From an uncultured Lachnospiraceae bacterium (lineage in GTDB: Bacteria > Bacillota > Clostridia > Lachnospirales > Lachnospiraceae): 35,448 nt of DNA. The number at the start of each line of letters is the position of its first letter. Positions within the stretch are counted from its first letter, which is position 1. Below, in pieces: positions 1-8,114 of this stretch. The position numbers and the translations under genes were made by a program. The stretch spans positions 1 to 35,448 of the forward strand of contig CAJUCG010000006.1 in assembly GCA_910585065.1 (NCBI GenBank), written 5' to 3'. Under the pieces are notes generated by a model. The model was given only the letters and a program-made list of their open reading frames with translations. It did no database searches and had not been told where the DNA came from.

Positions 1-2
1 AG

Positions 3-473
3 CGCGAAGAGCCGGATGAGACGATCCTAATTCCGCAGATTTATCCATACACTGCCTACACGGTAAGCAAAAGACTGGGAATTGCACCGGAGAAATGGGA
101 GCCTTCCCGCTTTCTGCCCGATCTTGTTGTGATTCATCTTGGGACAAATGATGATAGTTATACAAGGCAGAATCCGGAGCGCGAGTTGGTCTTTGAAACT
201 GCCTACCGAAAACTGTACCAGAAAGTGCGGGAAAATTACGGCGACGTTGAGATTGTGTGCTGCTTGGGGATTATGGTGCGCACGCTCTGTCCGGTTGTTG
301 CGCATATGGTGGAAAGACTGCGCGAGGCAGGCGATACGCATATCCATTATCTGGAATTTGAAGCCCAAAAAGAAGAGGATGGCATTGCCTCCGACTGGCA
401 CCCAAGTGAAATTACCCATAAAAAAGCAGCCCGGAAACTAACAGAGTTTTGCCAAAAACTGCTTGAAAAATAA
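3..473 (+). CDS. SGNH/GDSL-family esterase, CE2-like (5' truncated by window start)
   Basis: The reading frame is open from the first bases of the window, so only the C-terminal part (about 156 residues) is visible and the true start lies upstream. The motif VVIHLGTNDDSY matches the block with conserved Asn in SGNH hydrolases, and SDWHPS near the C terminus supplies the catalytic Asp-x-x-His block. The LGTND plus DWHPS pattern resembles carbohydrate esterase family 2 (acetyl-xylan/glucomannan deacetylases), which would suit a plant-glycan-degrading gut bacterium. Substrate is inferred from family only. Its stop codon directly abuts the stop codon of the convergent gene on the other strand. 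Confidence 0.8.
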   Translation, partial: REEPDETILIPQIYPYTAYTVSKRLGIAPEKWEPSRFLPDLVVIHLGTNDDSYTRQNPERELVFETAYRKLYQKVRENYGDVEIVCCLGIMVRTLCPVVAHMVERLREAGDTHIHYLEFEAQKEEDGIASDWHPSEITHKKAARKLTEFCQKLLEK

Positions 474-953
474 TTAGCGCGAACATTTTTCCGCATCGAT
501 TGCAATAACCAGCATAAGTGCGCAGAGCGCGTCCTCAGGTCTTGCAATATCGATAATATAGGTGTCTGAAAAGTGGAATAGTTCCTTGCTGACCGTGGCA
601 ACTAGCTGACCATTTTGAGCAAAGACTCTATAGTCCCACTCGAAAAAATCCCCCTCAATATACCAGCCATTTACATCGATATGAAATTTGGGGTGAAAGA
701 AGGAGAATTCTTTTTGAATTTTTCCAATATACTGGTTTCCGCTGACACCTGCAAGGTAAAGTTCAAACTGGGGAAGGAAAGTTAACACTCTCTCCTTAAC
801 GGTAGCAAGATACTGCTCGGAGGCATCGTAGATATTCAGACGATGCCCCCAGCTTAGCTGCCCTTTTACAATAAATACAGTGTTTCCATTGCCATCGTAA
901 ATATCATAGCTGTCAAACCACGAAAAAACACGCTGCTTAAATAAAAGTTTCAT
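474..953 (-). CDS. LURP-one-related / YxjI-like protein
   Basis: A 159-residue soluble protein beginning MKLLFKQRVFSWFDSYDIYD. The alternating aromatic/glycine strand pattern (YDIYDGNGNTVFIVKGQL, then a second half ending in an acidic helix) is characteristic of the LURP-one-related family (YxjI in Bacillus), which adopts a Tubby-like beta-barrel. Biochemical role in bacteria is unknown. A strong AGGAGG site lies just upstream of the ATG. It is 42 bp downstream of the 996-1526 gene on the same strand, so both probably share one transcript from the promoter at 1609-1637. Confidence 0.75.
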   Translation of the reverse strand: MKLLFKQRVFSWFDSYDIYDGNGNTVFIVKGQLSWGHRLNIYDASEQYLATVKERVLTFLPQFELYLAGVSGNQYIGKIQKEFSFFHPKFHIDVNGWYIEGDFFEWDYRVFAQNGQLVATVSKELFHFSDTYIIDIARPEDALCALMLVIAIDAEKCSR

Positions 954-995
954 GAAATACCTCCTAAAGGAGCAGGAAAAGTGGTGGTATGATAA

Positions 996-1526
996 TTAGT
1001 TTTCAGATTCCTTTCCAATATGTTTTGTTAGAATTTTTTCTGCCTGGTCTGCGGTTTTTGCCGGTCCGAAATAAAAAGTTCCGCTATGTTCGCCAGGAAG
1101 ATATGTGCAAATACAGATATAATCAGAATCATCTTTATAAAGATTTTCTCCAGCGCGGTAAATGGTAAGAAAATCTCTTTGAAACCACCATTTTCGGGTA
1201 TCTGATGCCACTGCGAAATTGAAATCGGGGTGGGGATCAAATTTTTTAAAGAACTTTTCAAGAAATGTATTATCATAATTCATATTAACATAATCGTATA
1301 CCTTATCCCCTACTGTAACCGTCCCCTGTAGTTTTGTCGGGGACAGAAGATAACGCTGCCAGACAAAATCAAAAACAACATTAATCTTTTCACCGTCCTT
1401 AGAGCATAATGTGGTGGTAGTGTATTGCGCAATAGGGGCAGAGTACCATTTTATAGCGAGCGTTCCAAGTACAATACCTACGAATAAAAGGGTGAGGATA
1501 GTTTTTTGGATTCGTTTTTTTCCCAT
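996..1526 (-). CDS. Membrane-anchored protein of unknown function (paralogue of 4417-4980)
   Basis: 176 residues with a lysine-rich start (MGKKRIQK), one hydrophobic segment at about residues 9-28, and an extracytoplasmic domain of about 145 residues. It ends with a small motif YFGPAKTADQAEKIL. I do not recognise a named family. The central part (VVFDFVWQRYLLSPTKLQGTV) resembles the protein at 4417-4980 (IYFELSMQNSFLKPQEINGKI) in spacing and pattern: a strand, a basic/aromatic stretch, L-x-P, then G-x-[VI]. Both have the same N-terminal anchor layout, so they are probably distant paralogues. Start chosen on the GAGGGAGG site upstream. Confidence 0.7.
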   Translation of the reverse strand: MGKKRIQKTILTLLFVGIVLGTLAIKWYSAPIAQYTTTTLCSKDGEKINVVFDFVWQRYLLSPTKLQGTVTVGDKVYDYVNMNYDNTFLEKFFKKFDPHPDFNFAVASDTRKWWFQRDFLTIYRAGENLYKDDSDYICICTYLPGEHSGTFYFGPAKTADQAEKILTKHIGKESEN

Positions 1527-1608
1527 TATTACCTCCCTCTAAAGTTTTTTGACATTAAGTTTTGCCATTATAAAATGGTCTGTAGAGATACATTTTTTCT
1601 TACAGAAT

Positions 1609-1637
1609 ATTATAGCACTGCCTATTATTAAAGTCAA
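1609..1637 (-). promoter_or_regulatory. Sigma-A promoter of 996-1526 (and 474-953)
   Basis: On the minus strand, -35 TTGACT (1637-1632), a 17-base spacer and -10 TATAAT (1614-1609). Transcription would start near 1602, about 75 bases before the ATG. A diverged copy of this whole block, including the upstream AT-rich part, occurs at 3466-3556. The rest of the 1527-1796 gap is AT-rich with nothing else recognisable. Confidence 0.75.
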
Positions 1638-1796
1638 TATTGAGTTTTTGTAATATGAAAATGATTTTTTATTGCGTCGATAATATTTTATTTAGGGTTA
1701 GAAAGTTGTAAACTGGTATATCAAAAATATGATGAGTTTTATACCGTTTTAGTGTGCAATAAAGATTATCATTAACACATTTTAAACTATCTTTAA

Positions 1797-2513
1797 TCAC
1801 TCTCCGTAATCATTTCTTGGCATTTTTAATGCAGTAAGACCAATTAAAATCAATGTTATGATTGCCGCTATGGTAGAACTAAACTTCATAATTGGAAATT
1901 GACTGTATTTCAATATGTAAGTTACAAAAGCATTTGGCAGATTTACAAAATAGGACACAATTAAGTTATTTCCTGAAAGCCTGTATGCAATCGCAAACCA
2001 AAGACCCACACCAAATAGCAGAAGAATATCCCCAAAAGTACGGAAGCCGGGATAACCTAAATGATAAAGTGAAAACATTAGCCCGGAAACTAAAATGGCA
2101 GGCAGCCAGCCAAATTGCTGTTCAACTCTGCTTTGCACAAATCCACGAAATAAAAATTCCTCAAAAAAAGTAGTCATAATAAGCGGTGCAATACCCATCG
2201 GCAGTAAGTGCCAGGGGATTTGTTCACCTGCAGCAATCTTTGGAATAAGCTGTCCGCCGACTGAAAAAGCAACAAAGCAAGCTAAAACAATAAATTGCTG
2301 TATACCCAGTTTTTTTATGCCAACAGAAGCTGGCAGTTCTTTTTTTTTGTGCAAATAATATAGCGGAATAAAAAAACTGAATATCAATCCATACATCAAA
2401 TTATAGAAAAGAAAATAAAGTACGGGTGTCGGATTGAGGTTGGCTAATGCAATACAAATTATCAGCATTATTTCTATGCCAACAGAAAACAAAAGTAATT
2501 TTTCTTTTTTCAT
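1797..2513 (-). CDS. CPBP-family (Abi/CAAX-like) intramembrane metalloprotease
   Basis: 238 residues with about seven hydrophobic helices. Signature motif 1, FFEEFLFRG (Glu118-Glu119, Arg123), is intact, and motif 2 is represented by FSLYHLG with His151. A third polar site (GNNLIV, near 183) may complete the metal site. This is the CPBP (PF02517) family of membrane proteases, which act in protein processing, peptide maturation or self-immunity to bacteriocins. It lies 23 bp downstream of a PadR regulator in an apparent two-gene operon, and the remains of an ABC exporter lie further upstream, a context typical of peptide export/immunity loci. The substrate cannot be told. Confidence 0.85.
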   Translation of the reverse strand: MKKEKLLLFSVGIEIMLIICIALANLNPTPVLYFLFYNLMYGLIFSFFIPLYYLHKKKELPASVGIKKLGIQQFIVLACFVAFSVGGQLIPKIAAGEQIPWHLLPMGIAPLIMTTFFEEFLFRGFVQSRVEQQFGWLPAILVSGLMFSLYHLGYPGFRTFGDILLLFGVGLWFAIAYRLSGNNLIVSYFVNLPNAFVTYILKYSQFPIMKFSSTIAAIITLILIGLTALKMPRNDYGE

Positions 2514-2536
2514 AGGGTAATATCCTTTCCTCTGAT

Positions 2537-3070
2537 TTAATTTGCTTGAAGCATTTCAAGTAATTTGTTTGTTCCAGCCAATTCTGTTTTTGCAAGGTCT
2601 GCCATACGCTCAACTATTACAATGTGTGAAAATAGTATGCTGATATCTTCTCTATATAAAATCCAGTTTTCAATTCCTGCTATATATTTTTTTAGTATTT
2701 CTGCCCTTTTCTTCAAAAGGGAAATTTGCTCGTCAGGTTCAAAAAAGTCAATGAAAAACGCCGCAATCGAAAATATATTTGTGTCAAAGTCAAAAGATAA
2801 TATTGATTTCATCAAGGTATCTCTCAGTTCTTTTTTCCCTTTATCGCTTATTGAATAAACGGTACGATATGGCATATTTCCGTTCCTTTCGGATATGCCA
2901 ACAATGAAACCTTTGCTATCCAATGTACGAAGCGTGGCATATACCGTCGAGTTTGCTATATCATACCACCATTTTACATTCATACATTCCAAAACCTTAA
3001 TTATTTCATAGGCATTTTGTGACTGTTTATTTATCAGTCCTAACATCATGGTTGCTGATTTTGATAACAT
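2537..3070 (-). CDS. PadR-family transcriptional regulator
   Basis: 177 residues. The N-terminal winged helix (MLGLINKQSQNAYEI, then TVYATLRTLDSKGFI and a wing ending YSISDKGKKELRD) is typical of PadR regulators. Residues 100-177 form the helical dimerisation region. PadR proteins usually repress the genes next to them, often membrane transporters or stress functions, so the natural target here is its own operon with the CPBP protease. Strong GGAGG site before the ATG, and a consensus promoter at 3113-3141 in front. Confidence 0.87.
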   Translation of the reverse strand: MLSKSATMMLGLINKQSQNAYEIIKVLECMNVKWWYDIANSTVYATLRTLDSKGFIVGISERNGNMPYRTVYSISDKGKKELRDTLMKSILSFDFDTNIFSIAAFFIDFFEPDEQISLLKKRAEILKKYIAGIENWILYREDISILFSHIVIVERMADLAKTELAGTNKLLEMLQAN

Positions 3071-3112
3071 ATATTCCTCCTATCCCTTGCTATATATAAA
3101 GACTACTATAAT

Positions 3113-3141
3113 AATATACCAGTTTTACTCCTACTTGTCAA
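3113..3141 (-). promoter_or_regulatory. Sigma-A promoter of the padR-CPBP operon
   Basis: Minus strand: -35 TTGACA (3141-3136), spacer 17 bases, -10 TATATT (3118-3113). The stretch between the -10 box and the ATG at 3070 is rich in ATA/TAT repeats (TATATATA at 3091-3098) and could hold a PadR operator, which would give autorepression. The operator is an inference from location only. Confidence 0.75.
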
Positions 3142-3299
3142 TGAATTTCAAAAAAATATGTTAATAGGTGCTATAGAGAAATAACATTTCTTGAACTAAC
3201 TCACATAATGATTTGGTCATGAAAATGTTTCGTGGTCGTCAGTATTCGTGGGAATGTGTATAACTGGCGGTCTATCTCATATTTTCGGTTGATTAGGTT

Positions 3300-3556
3300 T
3301 TGGTTTCATAAAGTGTCCCCTTTATTTGTTGTAATACTCAGATCACCGAGAAAATATTGATCAAAACTATATATTTCTCCATCTAAAATTACATTTGTTG
3401 TTTCGATAAATTGATAAAGATTTTGCTGTTATAATTTAGATGTTTTGTAGGGATGTATTTCGTTTTACAGAATATTATATCGCTATCTATTATTGGAGTC
3501 GATATTGATTTTTTATAATTATTGATTTTTTGCAATATAAAAATGATTTTTTACTA
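3300..3556 (-). pseudogene. Duplicated promoter block with a decayed reading frame behind it
   Basis: At 3466-3556 the sequence closely repeats 1601-1679, the promoter of the 996-1526 gene, with an extra insertion of about 15 bases in the upstream part. The copy keeps the -10 TATAAT (3479-3474) and a 17-base spacer but has a weakened -35 (TCGACT). Behind it, on the minus strand, a short open stretch encodes about 40 residues (includes NVILDGEIYSFDQYF) and ends at TGA near 3309. The piece LDGEIYSF is faintly like the QGTVTVGDKVYDY and NGKIYVNGKEYLS segments of the two intact paralogues. A lost third paralogue is the simplest reading, but the protein-level match is weak. Nothing else is recognisable between 3142 and 3300. 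Confidence 0.35.
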
Positions 3557-3627
3557 GAGTGTTCTCTGTAGCTTATAATCTATGATAGAGTATTCTGCGA
3601 TTTTTTGCAAACAAAAAGGGGTCTTAT

Positions 3628-4400
3628 TTATATATTGTAAAATTCAGTATTTAAGCAGGTTCTTATTTTATTCTTTGAAAAAAATTGAATTCCTTTTTTG
3701 TTTGAATTCTCTCCGGCGTTCGACAAAAATTCAAGAAATTTTTCCCGATAACGTGCAATATTATGCATTTCAGGGATTGTCCATGCAATGGCATTGATTA
3801 AGAGAGCGGCTGTCGCAATGGATACGGTAACAATCAAAAGGTGAGAAGATATTTTTCCTCTTCTGTCTTTGTGAAGAAATCTAAATTCTGCTCCACAAGT
3901 TCGGGAAATGCACGCAATTCTCCTTCATGTAAAACACGCGATGCACATAATCTTCTTTATGACGTAATCCCGTGATCTGCTCATTATATTTTAGGTCGAT
4001 TTTCTTTTTATAGTTTGAGATAAGCAGGGAGAAAACAATGGAAAGCGAGATAAATATAACCATAACCGGTTCAATATTTGCGATCAGTCCAATACTCATC
4101 AAACCTCCCAGTCCGTAGGCAATAAAACTTGCCATATTGTTCACCGATTTCTTTGCGATATCCGTAGCGTTTTCCATAGAAAAAATATATTTCTCATAAA
4201 ATTGCGGATTGTCATAACATTCAATCGGAACTTTTGCAGCAGATTTACATAAATATTCGTCAATGTATTTCTGGATTTTAATCTCCCCTACTGGTTCCGC
4301 CTTGCAAAATTAAAATTTTATCCGCTATCATCACTGTTGAAAGTCTGTGTGAGATAAATATTATTGGCTTATCAGTAAAGTTACTGATTTTTATTAAAAT
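3628..4400 (-). pseudogene. Remnant of an ABC exporter (ATPase end plus fragmented membrane domain)
   Basis: Three pieces in different frames, read on the minus strand. At about 4400-4297 is the end of an ABC ATPase: KPIIFISHRLSTVMIADKI, with the H-loop histidine, then LQGG. At about 4309-3890 is an exporter membrane domain running from KIQKYIDEYLC through PIECYDNPQFYEKY to two hydrophobic helices and EDYVHRVFYMKE, where the frame breaks. The next stretch (ELRAFPELVEQNLDFF, 3905-3841) continues in another frame. At 3837-3628 is a third piece with IPEMHNIARYREKFLEFL, typical of the coupling region before the nucleotide-binding domain. The ATPase end is joined directly to a membrane-domain start, so an internal deletion has probably fused two adjacent half-transporter genes. 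Not functional. Confidence 0.75.
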
Positions 4401-4416
4401 AAGACTAAATATAATC

Positions 4417-4980
4417 TTATTTCACAATATTTAATGCTTCAAGTATTTTTCCATTTTTCCAAATAAATAAGCTAAGTTCACCGGCTTTTAAGGCTTTTTT
4501 AGAAAAAAGTTTCTGTAAATTTAAGATAAAAATAGTATTTTCTAGATCATTCTGATCCTTTGGTATAAAATATGGAATCCATTTTTTATTTAAAAATTTT
4601 GAACTTAATCCGTTTAGCAAATTATCCCTACTGCATATATGGGAGAAAAAAATGGGGTACCAGTCTACAGAAGAATTTAAAATTGGATTTAATTGCTGAT
4701 TTTTATTTTCAGCAAGAAATGATTTGGTTGGGAATATGGATAAATATTCTTTGCCATTTACATAAATTTTTCCGTTAATTTCCTGAGGTTTTAAAAAGCT
4801 ATTTTGCATAGATAATTCGAAATATATATTTAAAAATTCTTTATCTTCTGTTTCAAATGTAATATTTCCCTTATAAGTTCGAGGAAAGTAATACCATTCA
4901 GTAAATAAAATTATTATAATCACAAAAAAGATAATATATTTACTTATTTTTTTTGTTAAATGTTTTTTCTTAAAATCCAT
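4417..4980 (-). CDS. Membrane-anchored protein of unknown function (paralogue of 996-1526)
   Basis: 187 residues, basic start (MDFKKKHLTKKISK), one strongly hydrophobic anchor at about 15-30, then an extracytoplasmic domain. Very AT-rich codon use (many AAA, ATT, TTT). The pattern ITFETEDKEFLNIYFELS followed by L-K-P and NGKIYVNGKEYL parallels the 996-1526 protein (CSKDGEKINVVFDFVW, L-S-P, GTVTVGDKVYDY). No known domain recognised. AAAGGAG precedes the ATG. Its stop lies just before the ABC exporter remnant on the same strand. No convincing promoter was found in 4981-5085. Confidence 0.65.
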   Translation of the reverse strand: MDFKKKHLTKKISKYIIFFVIIIILFTEWYYFPRTYKGNITFETEDKEFLNIYFELSMQNSFLKPQEINGKIYVNGKEYLSIFPTKSFLAENKNQQLNPILNSSVDWYPIFFSHICSRDNLLNGLSSKFLNKKWIPYFIPKDQNDLENTIFILNLQKLFSKKALKAGELSLFIWKNGKILEALNIVK

Positions 4981-5208
4981 TATTGATTATCTCCTTTAAA
5001 AATAAATTTAAGCGATTATAAACTTTAGGTTTTATTCTATTACACTACTTTACAACTTTTAAAAATTTTTAACCCTCAATAAAATATAGTGTTCCAGTAC
5101 TTTAATAGTTGGCATCTCATAATGAACATTCTTGTCTTTAGCTATACCGTTTCCACTACTGGGCGGATTTGGGTCTTTTACCTGTTAAAAACATATGCTA
5201 CTGGGTAT

Positions 5209-5260
5209 AAAATAAATATAAATAAACCGTATATTTATACGGTTTATTTATATTTATTTT
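5209..5260. repeat. Perfect 25-bp inverted repeat with 2-nt centre
   Basis: Left arm 5209-5233 and right arm 5236-5260 are exactly complementary (25 of 25), separated by TT. The arms are AT-rich with one CCG/CGG near the centre. The stop codon of the minus-strand frame 5254-5586 lies inside the right arm. It could act as a terminator in either direction, but lacks the GC-rich stem plus U-run of a standard one. The rest of 4981-5250 shows no gene. Confidence 0.85.
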
Positions 5261-5657
5261 CTTGTAAATACTTTATAGTAGCTTGCACCATAAACATTAC
5301 ACATATCTTCTAAAGTAGTCACAAATACCCCCGCAGAACCAAGCTTAGATTCTACTTTTGTAGAGTTTTTCCATTCTGATAAACTACTTCCGGAAGATGT
5401 AGAAGTAGAACGTACAGAATGAACAGGGATTCCATTAACATTATAAAGGATAATATAAGCATCATTACTAATGATTTTTACATTTGTTCCTTCACTATTA
5501 AAATAAGTAGACAGAGAGCGTCCCCTAAGAGTTTTTCTGGTTTTCTCTGCCCCGTCATATATTTTTTGAGCATGGCGGGGGAGCATAGACCTTGGGATAA
5601 TATGGTAGTACTGATATGACTTGTAGCATGAAGGTCATTTAGCAGTAATCCTAGCAT
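5254..5657 (-). pseudogene. Broken XRE-type regulator fused out of frame to an unknown protein end
   Basis: A 59-codon frame at 5657-5478 starts with ATG, has AGGGGGA in front, and encodes an XRE-like helix-turn-helix start (MLGLLLNDLHATSHIS, then LSQGLCSPAMLKKYMTGQRK and PEKLLGDAL). In related regulators this continues into ALLQRLGKS; here it runs off into unrelated residues and a stop. An overlapping frame (5586-5254) carries 110 codons whose last two thirds (from about STYFNSEGTNVKI to YGASYYKVFTRK) look like a genuine but unrecognised protein C terminus. The most likely history is a recombination or deletion near 5525 joining the start of a regulator gene to the end of another. A short functional peptide from the 59-codon frame cannot be excluded. 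Confidence 0.55.
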
Positions 5658-5687
5658 AATTTTATCCCCCTAACTATGTTTTTATGT

Positions 5688-5716
5688 AGTATATCATAAG
5701 TAATAAATGTTGTCAA
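5688..5716 (-). promoter_or_regulatory. Sigma-A promoter of the broken XRE gene
   Basis: Minus strand: -35 TTGACA (5716-5711), 17-base spacer, -10 TATACT (5693-5688), about 30 bases before the ATG at 5657. Near consensus, so the truncated frame is probably still transcribed. Confidence 0.75.
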
Positions 5717-5892
5717 ATAATGTCGATTAAAAATTTTTTATTCCTGTTTTTAGGGGGAGTGCAAAGATAAAATTTCGCCTGTGATAAAGGAATAAGGTAA
5801 AAGGGAGTGGACAAATAGAGTTTGGAAAGTAGCATAAAATTATATCTAAACAATTAAGCTTACAGTAAATTTACTATTTCTTAAAACGGATA

Positions 5893-5921
5893 TTGACAGT
5901 AGCTAGGGGCGATGATAAGAT
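5893..5921 (+). promoter_or_regulatory. Candidate promoter of the AAA-ATPase/nuclease gene
   Basis: TTGACA at 5893-5898, 17-base spacer and TAAGAT at 5916-5921 (four of six matches to the -10 consensus), about 84 bases before the ATG. The remainder of 5717-5892 is AT-rich with no recognisable feature. Confidence 0.45.
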
Positions 5922-6004
5922 GATAGTAGGATTGAGATTCATTAAATAATGGTACGTTAGCTTGCTGCTCAATGCAATGATAGAAATGATGGAAGGAGGT
6001 TTTT

Positions 6005-7804
6005 ATGGCAAGAACGGTTGCAATTGGAAATGCAGATTTTGAAGATTTAATTACAAATAATGATTTTTATGTGGATAAAACAAAGTTTATAAAAGAGTGG
6101 TGGGAAAGTAGGGATATTGTAACACTAATTACCCGTCCAAGACGGTTTGGAAAGACATTAACGATGAATATGGTGGAACGTTTCTTTTCTGTAAAATATG
6201 CTGGAAAGGGAGAAGTATTTGAAAACTTAAATATTTGGAGGGATGAGAAATTTCGAAAACTACAGGGAACCATACCCGTTATCAGTTTGACATTTGCTGG
6301 GATAAAATGTGATACTTATGAAGATACAGTGACGCGAATGAAACGGGTGATTATCCAACTTTACGAAGAATACGAATTTTTAAAGAACAGCATTCCTTCA
6401 GAGTGGGGAAAGAATTATTTTCATCAGATTTTTTGCGATATGTCCGATATGGATGCAGTGGATTCTCTGCATAATCTTTGTAAATTTTTGCAAAGTTACT
6501 ACAAGAAAAAAGTAATTGTATTATTGGATGAATTTGATACACCATTGCAGGCGGCATATATCCATGGCTATTGGAATGAGCTTATTTCTTTTGTAAGAGG
6601 CTTATTCGAGGCAACGTTTAAGATAAACCCATATCTTGATCGGGCAATTCTAACAGGGATTACAAGGATTAGTAAAGAGTCCCTGTTTTCCGGGTTAAAC
6701 AACCTCGAAGTTGTGTCTATGACTTTGAATAAGTATACAGGTTCTTTTGGTTTTACGCAGGAGGAAGTTTCTGCGGCGTTAAAAGAGTTTGAATTAGAAG
6801 ATAAGGAGAGAGAGGTTAAATTTTGGTATGATGGGTTTACGATTGGGGACAGAACGGATATTTATAATCCGTGGTCAATTACGAATTTCCTTGACAAGAA
6901 AGTGTTCCAGAGTTATTGGGCAAATACCAGTAACAATGATCTGGTGGGCGAGCTGATCCGAGGGGGGAGTGATGAACTAAAAATCACGATGGAGCAGTTA
7001 ATGGAAGGGGGAACGGTTCGTGTGGAAATCAATGACCACATTGACTTTAGTTTACTAAAGACCAATTCGATGGTAGAGAATGAAGCCTCTGTCTGGAATC
7101 TACTTTTTGCAAGTGGATACCTGACCATAGCAAATAAATTAGAACATAATGAATATGAGTTAAGAATTACCAATGAAGAGGTTCGTGAGATGTTTCAGTC
7201 AATGATTCATCGATGGTTTTCCCCAATCCGAAAATACAATGAATTTCTCAAGGCACTTCTTGGGAATGATGTGGGACTGATGAACAGGTTCATGAATGAT
7301 GTGGCGTTGAAAACATTTTCGTCCTTTGATTCCGGAAATAAACCTTCTGAAGAAGCGGAGCCAGAAAGGTTCTATCATGGTTTTGTATTGGGGCTGATGG
7401 TGGATTTAGCGGATCGATATGCAGTTACTTCAAACAGAGAAAGTGGGTACGGCAGATATGATGTCATGTTGAAACCCAAAAAGAAGGATCTGCCTGCCAT
7501 TATCTTAGAGTTTAAGGTACATGATCCGGAGGATGAAGAGGACTTAGAGGAAACCGTTGCTTTCGCGCTAAAACAGATTGTGGAAAAGAATTATAATGCC
7601 TCCTTAATTGATGAGGGATTTTTAAGAGAAACGATCCGGGCATATGGTTTTGCTTTTGAAGGAAAGAAAGTGCAAATTGATGGCGGTGACTTGCAAAAGG
7701 TTAATTCTATAATTAAGGTCACGGAGAAAAAGAGGACAGCGAGGAAAGCTAGTGCAAAGAAGAAACCTCCTGCAAAAAGGAAAGGTGTCGCAAAGAAAAA
7801 TTGA
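6005..7804 (+). CDS. AAA-ATPase-like / PD-(D/E)XK nuclease-domain protein
   Basis: 599 residues, the usual two-domain family of gut Bacteroides and Clostridia (AAA-ATPase-like PF09820 plus C-terminal PDDEXK_9 PF08011). The N-terminal signature FYVDKT is followed by a P-loop variant RPRRFGKT (44-51, Lys50) and Walker B VIVLLDEFDTP (Asp175-Glu176). The nuclease motif is YGRYDVML (Asp486) then LEFKV (Glu502, Lys504). The last 25 residues are a lysine/arginine/alanine tail (TARKASAKKKPPAKRK) that looks nucleic-acid binding and is an add-on to the family core. These proteins occur as many copies per genome and their role is unproven; mobile-element or defence functions have been suggested. A strong AAGGAGG site fixes the start. 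Confidence 0.88.
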   Translation: MARTVAIGNADFEDLITNNDFYVDKTKFIKEWWESRDIVTLITRPRRFGKTLTMNMVERFFSVKYAGKGEVFENLNIWRDEKFRKLQGTIPVISLTFAGIKCDTYEDTVTRMKRVIIQLYEEYEFLKNSIPSEWGKNYFHQIFCDMSDMDAVDSLHNLCKFLQSYYKKKVIVLLDEFDTPLQAAYIHGYWNELISFVRGLFEATFKINPYLDRAILTGITRISKESLFSGLNNLEVVSMTLNKYTGSFGFTQEEVSAALKEFELEDKEREVKFWYDGFTIGDRTDIYNPWSITNFLDKKVFQSYWANTSNNDLVGELIRGGSDELKITMEQLMEGGTVRVEINDHIDFSLLKTNSMVENEASVWNLLFASGYLTIANKLEHNEYELRITNEEVREMFQSMIHRWFSPIRKYNEFLKALLGNDVGLMNRFMNDVALKTFSSFDSGNKPSEEAEPERFYHGFVLGLMVDLADRYAVTSNRESGYGRYDVMLKPKKKDLPAIILEFKVHDPEDEEDLEETVAFALKQIVEKNYNASLIDEGFLRETIRAYGFAFEGKKVQIDGGDLQKVNSIIKVTEKKRTARKASAKKKPPAKRKGVAKKN

Positions 7805-7841
7805 TTTATTTTGAGGGAGGCTTTGAAGAGAGGATGATAGT

Positions 7842-8114
7842 ATGTTGACACCAAATAAGTTAATGACATGGGATGAGATGGTAAGGGAATATCCGGCAAA
7901 ATAGGTATTTGTGGAAATAACAAAAGGAGATGAAGCAGATATTAAGGAGGGGATTGTGCGAGCTGTGTCAGAGGATGGGAAGCTGGCAGAGGCTTGGGAA
8001 TATTGTATGGTACATGGATGGGATTGTATGTATAGCAGAACTACAGTTGATCCATTTATAGGGATTGTAGATGGTGTTAATTTTAACATTACATCGGAGG
8101 TAATGAAGCGATGA
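7842..8114 (+). pseudogene. Small conserved protein gene interrupted by an in-frame TAG
   Basis: The frame starts MLTPNKLMTWDEMVREYPAK, meets TAG at 7902-7904, and continues without any other defect as VFVEITKGDEADIKEGIV to a stop at 8112-8114. The sequence on both sides reads as one coherent protein of about 90 residues. My memory of related Lachnospiraceae proteins has a tryptophan at this point (K-W-V-F-V), so a single TGG to TAG change would explain it. Function unknown. Its stop overlaps the ATG of the next damaged gene (ATGA), so the two were once translationally coupled. Reinitiation at GTG 7911 could still give a 67-residue product. Confidence 0.65.

Noticed and set aside
3582..3797. 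Plus-strand 71-codon frame
   Set aside because: Antisense to the ABC exporter remnant, whose minus-strand frames carry recognisable motifs; composition explains the open frame.
4572..4778. Plus-strand 68-codon frame inside 4417-4980
   Set aside because: Lies antisense to the membrane-anchored gene, has no ribosome-binding site and no protein-like pattern.
5089..5313. Plus-strand 74-codon frame through the palindrome
   Set aside because: No ribosome-binding site; the last third is just the AT-rich inverted repeat.
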